Part shown: one piece after another, positions 53,073 to 60,554 of the stretch | Position numbering within the stretch: the stretch's first letter is position 1 | Layout: every line of letters begins with the position of its first letter | Source of the DNA: Phycisphaerae bacterium | Lineage (GTDB): Bacteria; Planctomycetota; Phycisphaerae; Phycisphaerales; SM1A02 | Direction of reading: 5' to 3' | Length of the DNA: 64,000 bases | Assembly: GCA_016795065.1 (NCBI GenBank) | Contig: JAEUIU010000029.1 | Location: 1-64,000, forward strand | Notes under the pieces: generated by a model | What the model was told of the DNA's origin: nothing | The model's input: the letters and a program-made list of their open reading frames with translations, nothing else | Database searches by the model: none | Translations under genes and position numbers: made by a program

Positions 53073-53693
53073 ATGAGCACGCAGCGATTCAAGTCGGTCC
53101 TACTCTTCGGCGCCCCCGGTGCCGGCAAGGGCACCCAAGGGAAGATCCTCGGCAAGATCCCGGGCTTCTTCCACCTCGCCTGCGGGGATGTCTTCCGGTC
53201 ACTGGACCTCAGTTCCGAGTTGGGCAAGAAGTTCCTCGAGTACTCCTCGCGCGGGGAGCTGGTCCCGGACGACCTGACGATTGAGATGTGGCGTCAGAAC
53301 ATGCAGGCCCAGACGGTCCTGAGTCTCTACAAGCCCGCCGTCGACCTCTTGATCCTCGACGGCATCCCTCGCAGCGTCGCTCAGGCCCGCGCCCTGGAGA
53401 AGTACCTCGATGTCTTGGAAGTCATCCACCTCGTCTGCCCTGACCGCGACGAAATGGTCCGGCGGATGCGAAAGCGAGCCCTGAAGGAAAACCGGCTCGA
53501 CGATGCCGACGAGAAGGTGATCCGTCGCCGCTTCGAGGTCTACGACCGCGAGACCGCCCCGGTCCTCGCCTGCTACGAACGGTCGATCATCTCCGACGTG
53601 GATGCGATGGGCTCGCCGGCCGAAGTGCTTCAGCACGTGCTTGAGGTCGTCGTGCCGGTTCAGAATCAGCACTTCCGCAACCCGCTTGGGTGA
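53073..53693 (+). CDS. adk: Adenylate kinase-family nucleoside monophosphate kinase
   Basis: The protein has 206 residues from the ATG at 53073; the longer open frame upstream is antisense to recJ. The P-loop GAPGAGKGTQ, the AMP-binding block HLACGDVFRSL and the lid approach LDGIPRSVAQARAL are visible. The LID is short: RKRALKENRLDDADEKVIRRRFEVYDRET, with no zinc cysteines. It is typical of planctomycete Adk-like proteins. Usual DGFPR is DGIPR here. It interconverts AMP, ADP and ATP. Confidence 0.88.
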   Translation: MSTQRFKSVLLFGAPGAGKGTQGKILGKIPGFFHLACGDVFRSLDLSSELGKKFLEYSSRGELVPDDLTIEMWRQNMQAQTVLSLYKPAVDLLILDGIPRSVAQARALEKYLDVLEVIHLVCPDRDEMVRRMRKRALKENRLDDADEKVIRRRFEVYDRETAPVLACYERSIISDVDAMGSPAEVLQHVLEVVVPVQNQHFRNPLG

Positions 53694-53757
53694 GTTGCCC
53701 ATCGTGGCGACCTGCTCTCGCGGCCCACGGCGGCTCGTGAGAACGCGCCAACCAAAC

Positions 53758-54951
53758 TCACTTCGGATCGTCGCCCGGTCCGGGGATGGCCGTCGGCTTG
53801 GCAGCAGCCTCGGACTCCGACGCGATGCTCTCCGCCGTCGCTAACAACTCGTCCACGCGATCGGCTACCCGCCGGTACCAGCCCCGCTCTGCTTCGGAGG
53901 TACTCATGTCCTTCGAGAATTCCCGCAAGGCCCTCCCTTGGGTCCGGTACCAACCGAGCTTGTGAGGCTGGATGGCACGCTGATCCCTACGGGCACTGTC
54001 GATCTCGGCCATGAGTGTTTCGACCAGTTCATGCCGATCAACCGATCGGCTCGCGAATTCGGCCTCGACCTTCGCGTCGTCGGGCAATCGCGTGTTGAGC
54101 ACCGTCGGTGGGAAGCGGCGCAGGAGGGATCGTCCAAGTTCCTGACGAGCCGTATCCAGCGGATCACGACCGAAGCCGCGCGTCGTCGGCTCGGCGTTGT
54201 CGAGTTCCCGCTTTGAGCCAAGCGGCACACGGACATCGATGCGTCGTGTGATCGGCTGTCCCGCCTCGTCAAGGCGCACCTTGCCCCGCGCATCGCGCTC
54301 TCCGCGGACCGCCTCCACCCGAACCTCGGTCCCCGGCGGATGGCCCTGAACGATGAGGAGAAGGTCTTCCGAAGTCTGGATCGCCCGGCCATCGATCGCC
54401 ACGATGACATCGTCCACCTGGAGGTGCTTTTCGGCAGGAAACCCGGCGATCACCCGGCTGATGCGCACACCCGTCGCAACGCCGGCCGACTCCATCTGGA
54501 TCCCTAACGCGCCGCGCGGGGCGTTCACGATGCGATCGAAGGTGATGGCGAGGAGCCTGTGATGCTGCTCGATCGAGAGTCCGCCCTTGGCCAGCAGCGT
54601 GAGGAGGTCTTCCAAGGGCACCTCGCCCCGCTGGAGCCGTTCCGCGGCCGTCCGTCGCTGGGCGTAGCCCGCTGCACCGAGCTCACCCACGAGTTCCACC
54701 GCCAAGGGGGACGGGGTGCGCTTCAGCAGATCATCGTCGGAGGGAAGGGTGGGGGCGTTGTCCGGGTTGGCCGTCGTCGGCTGGGTCTTCCCAGGTTGCT
54801 GGTTTCGCTGCCGCAACTCGGCTGGGACCGGAATCGCCGGGTCAAGCTGTAACGGGGCTGCCGATACTGTCGTGCCAAGACATGCCCAGGCCGCGATGAG
54901 CAGGACATTCCTGAGACGCTGGGATCCCCCGATGTGAGGAAGGTCGAGCAC
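53758..54951 (-). CDS. Exported PDZ-domain protein
   Basis: The protein has 397 residues from a GTG at 54951, chosen because a signal peptide follows (LRNVLLIAAWACLGTTVSAAP). A PDZ domain spans about 145-245: GALGIQMESAGVATGVRISRVIAGFPAEKHLQVDDVIVAIDGRAIQTSEDLLLIVQGHPPGTEVRVEAVRG. There is no serine-protease triad, so it is a stand-alone PDZ scaffold. The C-terminal 150 residues are helical and charged. It is divergent from the FHA phosphatase gene. Role unknown. Confidence 0.8.
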   Translation of the reverse strand: MLDLPHIGGSQRLRNVLLIAAWACLGTTVSAAPLQLDPAIPVPAELRQRNQQPGKTQPTTANPDNAPTLPSDDDLLKRTPSPLAVELVGELGAAGYAQRRTAAERLQRGEVPLEDLLTLLAKGGLSIEQHHRLLAITFDRIVNAPRGALGIQMESAGVATGVRISRVIAGFPAEKHLQVDDVIVAIDGRAIQTSEDLLLIVQGHPPGTEVRVEAVRGERDARGKVRLDEAGQPITRRIDVRVPLGSKRELDNAEPTTRGFGRDPLDTARQELGRSLLRRFPPTVLNTRLPDDAKVEAEFASRSVDRHELVETLMAEIDSARRDQRAIQPHKLGWYRTQGRALREFSKDMSTSEAERGWYRRVADRVDELLATAESIASESEAAAKPTAIPGPGDDPK

Positions 54952-55037
54952 GCCCGTAGCGTACGGGCGAACGAGCCGCTTTCCATCCCGTATGCTCCTC
55001 GCTTTCCACGGCTTTTCTGCCCTCCGGTCTTCACGCG

Positions 55038-56702
55038 TTGCCGCCCATCGACACCGACTCGAAGAACCTCTCCAACTCGACACGCCTGCGGTTGCAGCCC
55101 CTGAGCGGGCCACCGTTGGCGCCGATCGAGATCGCCCCCGGTGCGGTCACCGTCTTGGGGCGCGGCATCGATTGCGGCGCGGTCCTTCCACACGAAGCCG
55201 TTTCGAAGAAGCACGCGGAGCTGGCCCCCGCCGGCGACGCCTCGTCGTGGCGGATCACCGACCTCGCAAGCCGCCACGGCACCTTCCTCAACGAAGTTCG
55301 CCTGCGGCCAAACCAACCGATCCCGATTCGAATCGGCGACGTCGTCCGCATCAGGCCGTGGGCCCTGCTGGTCGTCAGCGCTGACGCCGACGCAGCATCG
55401 ACCGCCCTTCGCTCGGCCGAGGATCCGCCCGACTCGACGGTGCGCGAGCTCGGCACCGGTTCGCTGGGCAGCGGCGATCGCATCGTGCGAGGCCTTGTGC
55501 AGGCCGCCTCGACGCTGAGCGCCACCGATTCCGAACTCGAACTCGCCCAGGCGCTCGTGCGGGACGCCGTTCGCCTGACTGGCTTCGCCCGCGCCGCACT
55601 CGTCCGTCCGACCGGTCCTGACACGATCGAGATCATTGCCGCTCACGACTCGACCGACGAGGCCACCCCGACCTTCCGCTTCAGCCGCTCGCTCGTTCGC
55701 ATGGCGATGCAGGGCCGCGGCTGCGCCCTCACCCAGATGCCTCGTTACACCGAGGACAGCGTCGCCGAACTCGGCATCACCGGCGCGGTCTGCGCCCCGC
55801 TCCTGGTCGGTGCCGTGGGTGGCGTCGGCGGCATCCCCACCGCGGCCCTCTACCTTGACTCGCGCGAGGGTGAACCGCGACCGACCGGGTCGGCCGAGCT
55901 TCTTACCGTTGCCCTCGCCGAAATCGCCGCCCCGAGCTTCTCTCGGGTCCGCACCCGAAGCGTCATCGAACGGCTGCAGAACCTCGAGCGCGACCTCAAC
56001 GCCGCCGCGGTCGTCCAGCGAGCCATGCTTCCCAGCCCAACCGGAGCCACGCGGGCGATCCGCTTCGCCATGCGATCGAAGCCCGGCCGCAATCTTTCGG
56101 GCGACCTGTTCGATGTTCTAGAACTCGACGATGGCCGCACGCTCGTCTGGCTGGGCGATGTCGCCGGCAAGGGCGCGCCCGCGGCGATGATGATGGCAAC
56201 CGTGCAGGGCGGCCTGCGCACAGCGGTCGGCTGCGGCGTCGATCCCTTCGAGGCGATCATGGAGATCGGTCGCCAGATTGCCCGCATCTCCGACGGCGGC
56301 TCCTTCGTCACGATGATGCTCCTTGAGATCTCCGCCGACGCCCGGCGATTCCGCGTGGCTGACATGGGCCACGGCCTTGGTGCTGTCCTGCACGGCGAGG
56401 GCGAGGCCAAGGCGATCGAGATCGACGGCGCTCCGCCGCTGGGCGTCGAGAGTGACATTCCGCTCGGGATCTGCGAGATCGAACTCGCGGTTGGCCAGAG
56501 CATCCTCCTCGTCAGCGACGGCGTCATCGATCAGCCCGGGCTCAGCGGCAGCCGCTTCGGCTTCGAACGGGCCCTCACCAGCGCCAAGGGCGAGTCTCCC
56601 GCCGGTCGCGTCGACGCCCTCATGTGGGCGGTGAGCGACCACATGGGATCGCTTGACCAGTTCGACGATATGACCGTCGCGGTGATCGCGCCGCTGGTGT
56701 AG
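55038..56702 (+). CDS. FHA-GAF-PP2C (SpoIIE-type) phosphatase
   Basis: The protein has 554 residues from a TTG at 55038. An FHA domain (about 35-110: VTVLGRGIDCGAVLPHEAVSKKHAEL, WRITDLASRHGTFLNEV) reads phosphothreonine. A GAF-like sensor lies at about 155-310. A SpoIIE/PP2C phosphatase domain (about 330-554: GRNLSGDLFDVLELDDGRTLVWLGDVAGKGAPAAMMMA, ILLVSDGVIDQPG, FDDMTVAVI) carries the metal-binding aspartates. It is a likely switch in a partner-switching or Ser/Thr-kinase pathway; no kinase or anti-sigma antagonist is adjacent. Confidence 0.9.
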   Translation: MPPIDTDSKNLSNSTRLRLQPLSGPPLAPIEIAPGAVTVLGRGIDCGAVLPHEAVSKKHAELAPAGDASSWRITDLASRHGTFLNEVRLRPNQPIPIRIGDVVRIRPWALLVVSADADAASTALRSAEDPPDSTVRELGTGSLGSGDRIVRGLVQAASTLSATDSELELAQALVRDAVRLTGFARAALVRPTGPDTIEIIAAHDSTDEATPTFRFSRSLVRMAMQGRGCALTQMPRYTEDSVAELGITGAVCAPLLVGAVGGVGGIPTAALYLDSREGEPRPTGSAELLTVALAEIAAPSFSRVRTRSVIERLQNLERDLNAAAVVQRAMLPSPTGATRAIRFAMRSKPGRNLSGDLFDVLELDDGRTLVWLGDVAGKGAPAAMMMATVQGGLRTAVGCGVDPFEAIMEIGRQIARISDGGSFVTMMLLEISADARRFRVADMGHGLGAVLHGEGEAKAIEIDGAPPLGVESDIPLGICEIELAVGQSILLVSDGVIDQPGLSGSRFGFERALTSAKGESPAGRVDALMWAVSDHMGSLDQFDDMTVAVIAPLV

Positions 56703-56728
56703 GCAAGCCTGGATACTGCAGCGTCCAG

Positions 56729-57886
56729 CTACAGCGCCGAGATCGCCTTGCGGTGCTGTCGCACCCACTCGCACTTGCGGGCGACAAGGTCCATGAACGC
56801 CGCGCCGGGCAGGTCAGCGAACGACCCTTGGTTGGCCACCGGCACGGCGCTTTCGGCGATGATCGCCTCGACCATCAGCCAGGGGATCATCGATCGTTCC
56901 TCGAGCGTGACCGGTCGGGGCGAGGCACCGAGGTAACCGTGCAGGAACGCCTGGAGGCGTCGGGCATCGAAATCCGCGGGCCAGTCCAGCGGTGAGGTAC
57001 CGCCCTCGCCGCGGATCGCGAACTGGGCCATGCCGTTGGCGATCTCGGTAATCCACGGCTCGCTGCGGGTGCTGTCGAAGTCGATGACCGCGGCAACGGA
57101 GAAGTTCGACGAGCCGCGCTGGAAGATCACATTGCCGGGGTGCCAGTCGCCGTGCACGGCCGACGGACGGAGGCCCGCGAAGCCAAGGTCACGGATCTCC
57201 TCGATCGCCCGGGCATAGGTCTCCTCGAGATAACGCACCGCGTCGCCGAAGTACTTCTCGTCCACGCCCGGGTCGACACGCCGCACCGAGGCGGGCAGCC
57301 TCGAGAGCGCCGAGCGCACCGTTTGCGAGTTGTGAAACGATGCCGGAACCGCCTGCGACGTGTCGAAGTCGCGGGTGATCCGGTGGAGACGGGCGAGCGC
57401 GTCGCCGGCTCGGGCCGCACCGCGGACCGTCTTGTCGTAACGCTCGCCGATCACGAATCGGAACATCTCGTAGGCGTACTCGCCAGCCACGATGAGCGTG
57501 TCACCGGTCGAGCGGTCGGCCAGCAGTGGCGCGACCGGAAAGCCCTGCCTGGCGAGCGCCGCCTGGAGTGCATGCGAGTAGCGGATGCGGGCGACAGGAT
57601 GACGCTCCAGCAGTCGCCGCTTCAGAAGAAACTCACCGCGCTCGGTCGAGATCTTGAGTTTGGGGGCCGACCGAGAGCCGCGCCGGTATTCGCGGGCCAC
57701 CTCAATGTGGCCCAGGTCAAAGCGCGGAAGAATGCGATCCAACTCCGCACGAGAATAGGTTTCCCAGCCGCGAAGCACTCCCTCGCCGGGAGCGCCGATC
57801 ACCTCGCCAATGTCGCTTCCGTCTTTCTCGCGGTCGTGGTCGCGGGCGTGGCCGCTGGAGGGCTGCTCATCATGGCCTCGTGACAT
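56729..57886 (-). CDS. Aminoglycoside-phosphotransferase-fold kinase
   Basis: The protein has 385 residues. The catalytic loop is SAVHGDWHPGNVIF and the metal site VIDFDSTRSEPWITEIANG, as in choline/homoserine/SrkA-type kinases. The ATP-binding lysine is probably in GEFLLKRRL. The substrate may be a small alcohol, a sugar or protein serine; it cannot be told from sequence. The N-terminal 40 residues are charged and probably flexible. Confidence 0.85.
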   Translation of the reverse strand: MSRGHDEQPSSGHARDHDREKDGSDIGEVIGAPGEGVLRGWETYSRAELDRILPRFDLGHIEVAREYRRGSRSAPKLKISTERGEFLLKRRLLERHPVARIRYSHALQAALARQGFPVAPLLADRSTGDTLIVAGEYAYEMFRFVIGERYDKTVRGAARAGDALARLHRITRDFDTSQAVPASFHNSQTVRSALSRLPASVRRVDPGVDEKYFGDAVRYLEETYARAIEEIRDLGFAGLRPSAVHGDWHPGNVIFQRGSSNFSVAAVIDFDSTRSEPWITEIANGMAQFAIRGEGGTSPLDWPADFDARRLQAFLHGYLGASPRPVTLEERSMIPWLMVEAIIAESAVPVANQGSFADLPGAAFMDLVARKCEWVRQHRKAISAL

Positions 57887-57945
57887 GGCGAGCGCACAGT
57901 ACCAACCGAAAGCGCACCAACGGAAGGAAATCCGTGGGCCCGGAC

Positions 57946-58833
57946 CTACTCCGCGTTCGCCGCCTGCTCCTTGATCCGATCGATCGCCGTCTTCATCTCG
58001 ACGATGCGCCGGGCGATCTCGCCGTCGGAGGACTTGCTCGCGATCGTGTTCGCCTCGCGAAGCATCTCTTGGGCGAGGAAGTCCAGGGTCCTCCCGGCGG
58101 GTTCCTCGCTCTTGGGGTCGAGGATCGCCTCGAATTGATCGATGTGTCCGGACAGTCGGGCGATCTCTTCGGCGATGTCGGAACGCTCGGCGAACATCGC
58201 GACCTCCCGGAGGAGGTCCTCGTCCTTCACCGTGGAACCGACTTCGGCGAGCATCTGGTTGACGCGCTGGCGAAGACGATCCTGGTACTGGCGGACCACT
58301 TCGGGTGCCCGCAACCTCACCACGGAGAGCCGCTCGCGCAGGGCCCCGCCGAAACCCATCAGGAGCTTGTGGAGCGACTCACCCTCGCGGGCCCGCATCG
58401 CGAGCATGCGTTCGCAGGCCTCGTCGAGCAGTCGCATGAGGACCGGGCGGGCGCTGTCCGCAACGCGATCGGGACTAAGGCCGACGACACCCGGTACGGT
58501 GAGAAGCGTGGCCAGATCGATGGTCATGCGACCCTCAAGCTCCGGCGGAATTGCCGCAGCCATGCGCTTGATGAAGGCACGGGCAGCCTCGACGTTCACC
58601 TCACCGGCAGCATCGCTGGCCGAAAGGCCCAGCCGCACCGAGACGGTGACGCTGCCGCGCGAGACGCGCTTCGAGAGCGCGGCCTCAAGCTCGGCCTCAA
58701 GTGCCGAGAGTTCATCCGGCACGCGCACCGTCGCCTTGAAGAACTTGTTGTTGACTGAGCGGACCTCAACCGAATACTGCCGGCCACCCTGCTCTGCGGT
58801 CGCCACACCAAAACCGGTCATCGAGCGGATCAT
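57946..58833 (-). CDS. yicC: YicC-family endoribonuclease
   Basis: The protein has 295 residues from the ATG at 58833. N-terminal hallmark MIRSMTGFGVATAEQGGRQYSVEVRSVNNKF and C-terminal hallmark SDIAEEIARLSGHIDQFEAILD, GRTLDFLAQEMLREANTIASKSSD and VEMKTAIDRIKEQAANAE are complete. YicC/RlaP-type proteins cleave certain RNAs. In many genomes yicC precedes gmk; no gmk is here. It probably shares a transcript with tpiA and secG. Confidence 0.94.
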   Translation of the reverse strand: MIRSMTGFGVATAEQGGRQYSVEVRSVNNKFFKATVRVPDELSALEAELEAALSKRVSRGSVTVSVRLGLSASDAAGEVNVEAARAFIKRMAAAIPPELEGRMTIDLATLLTVPGVVGLSPDRVADSARPVLMRLLDEACERMLAMRAREGESLHKLLMGFGGALRERLSVVRLRAPEVVRQYQDRLRQRVNQMLAEVGSTVKDEDLLREVAMFAERSDIAEEIARLSGHIDQFEAILDPKSEEPAGRTLDFLAQEMLREANTIASKSSDGEIARRIVEMKTAIDRIKEQAANAE

Positions 58834-58912
58834 GCGTTGGCCATTCCTCACCGTCGTTGGGGTCCGTCGTTCAGGTGTTCAAGCCACCTTGCCGCGCCGC
58901 AGCGTCTGATCG

Positions 58913-59371
58913 TTAGCCAGGCTTCTCGCCGGAGCTTGCCGGCGTCGCTGGCGGAGTTGTTGGCTGAGTTGCTGGCGGAGTCGTTGGCGGCGTGACTGCA
59001 GCCGGTGCACCAGAGGCAGGGCTGTTGTTCGCGGCCCCTTCCTTGGGCGCCGTCTCGCCACTCGGGGTTGAACCATCCTCGGTCGTTTCAGCCGGCGCGG
59101 TGATTGCCGGATCCGGTACCACCGCTGACGCTGACGTGTCGGCGATGTTGAGTCCAATGGCGACCACGAGGTAGACGAAGAAGCCGCCCACCGTCGCGAC
59201 GGTCAGGGCGTCACCGGTCCGACCACCGAACGCCGTGTCGTTGCCGCCGCCCGCGCCGCCGAAGGCCGTCGCGAGACCGCCGCCCTGGGGACGCTGGACG
59301 AGAATGATCAGGACCAACGCGCCGGAGACGACGACGAAGGCAAGGGTCAGAAGAAAGAATGGGATCGACAT
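58913..59371 (-). CDS. secG: Preprotein translocase subunit SecG
   Basis: The protein has 152 residues. Two membrane helices flank the SecG signature: LIILVQRPQGGGLATAFGG, then an Asn/Thr/Gly loop and a second helix (VATVGGFFVYLVVAIGLNI). The C-terminal 70 residues are a Pro/Thr/Ala-rich tail, longer than usual. SecG aids SecYEG export. tpiA lies 155 bp upstream on the same strand, a common pairing. Its stop lies in a CTAAC core. Confidence 0.93.
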   Translation of the reverse strand: MSIPFFLLTLAFVVVSGALVLIILVQRPQGGGLATAFGGAGGGNDTAFGGRTGDALTVATVGGFFVYLVVAIGLNIADTSASAVVPDPAITAPAETTEDGSTPSGETAPKEGAANNSPASGAPAAVTPPTTPPATQPTTPPATPASSGEKPG

Positions 59372-59526
59372 GGGCGTTGATGCACCGCGTGAGGTCCCGC
59401 CTCACTCAACTCCAAGGCCCGGACGACGGGTCGAACAACCGGCAAGCGGAGTTCGCTGTGGAGCGAGGCGAATCGCGGATGATAGCGAGAGCCGCGGGCC
59501 CCCCGGCGACCTCGGCGGAGATTTGG

Positions 59527-60360
59527 TTATCTGCCCACAGCGGAGCCACGAGCAGCGGCCGCGGCACAGATGCCCAGGAAGTCGTTTGGCTTGAGCGAGG
59601 CCCCGCCGATCAGGCCACCATCGATATCCGGTTGCCGAAGGAGTTCGGCGGCGTTCCCGAGGTTCATCGAGCCTCCATAGATGATCCGGATGCCGCCCGC
59701 CTCGTCGGCCCCATAGAGGGTCCCGAGGATCCCCCGAACATGGGCGTGGGCGTGCTGGGCGTCTTGCGGCGTGGCGGTGTTCCCAGTGCCGATCGCCCAC
59801 ACCGGCTCGTAGGCCACCACCACCTGCCGGAGGTCTTCGGCCTCGACGTCGGCGAGCCCTTCGCGAACCTGTCGGTCGAGCACCGCAAGATGCTCGTTGG
59901 CCTTTCGCTCGCCTAACGTCTCGCCAATGCAGAGGACGACAATCAGCCCGTAGTCGAGAGCGATGCGGACCTTGCGGGCTAACAGCTCGTCGTCCTCGCT
60001 CAGCCCGTAGTGAGCACCGTGCCGGCGCTCGGAGTGCCCGACGAGAGCGACCTGCACACCAAGGTCCGTCAGCATGTTGGCGCTGACCTGCCCGGTGAAC
60101 GCCCCGCCATCTTCGGCACTGACATCCTGGGCACCCAGCAGGACCGACCGATGGCCCAACGCGTGGCCGACAGCCTGAAGGTAGGGGAAGGGGGGAAAGA
60201 CGGCGACATCAACGGTCTCAACGACCGCCCTCCCTTGCGTCTCGGCCCGACCGCGATCCGACACACCCGTGGATACCGACTCCGCCAGTTCCGTGGCGGT
60301 GATCAGCTCGGTGTTCATCTTCCAATTCCCACCCACAAACGGGGTTCGATGGCGGTTCAC
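59527..60360 (-). CDS. tpiA: Triosephosphate isomerase
   Basis: The protein has 277 residues from a GTG at 60360 with GGAG seven bases upstream. Catalytic residues: Lys in FVGGNWKMN, His in ALVGHSERRHG and Glu in VVAYEPVWAIGTG, with the phosphate loop IRIIYGGSMNLGNA. It is about 25 residues longer than typical because of an insert after TELAESVSTG and an Ala-rich C-terminus. It is divergent from alaS. Confidence 0.95.
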   Translation of the reverse strand: MNRHRTPFVGGNWKMNTELITATELAESVSTGVSDRGRAETQGRAVVETVDVAVFPPFPYLQAVGHALGHRSVLLGAQDVSAEDGGAFTGQVSANMLTDLGVQVALVGHSERRHGAHYGLSEDDELLARKVRIALDYGLIVVLCIGETLGERKANEHLAVLDRQVREGLADVEAEDLRQVVVAYEPVWAIGTGNTATPQDAQHAHAHVRGILGTLYGADEAGGIRIIYGGSMNLGNAAELLRQPDIDGGLIGGASLKPNDFLGICAAAAARGSAVGR

Positions 60361-60554
60361 GGGAGGCTCCAGTTCCAATGGCGGGATCCGGGCCGCGCTG
60401 AGGGCCGGGCTCGCGTCCGGCCGCCCCAACCCGGCGCGGTCTCATCATGCAGGGAAGAACACGATACCGTCCCTGTACACTGCCCGGCTCGCTCGATCCG
60501 CCCCGTGGCCCACCACCGGGGGGAGCCGGCGCCCCCCGCTCCAGGCAGTCCACC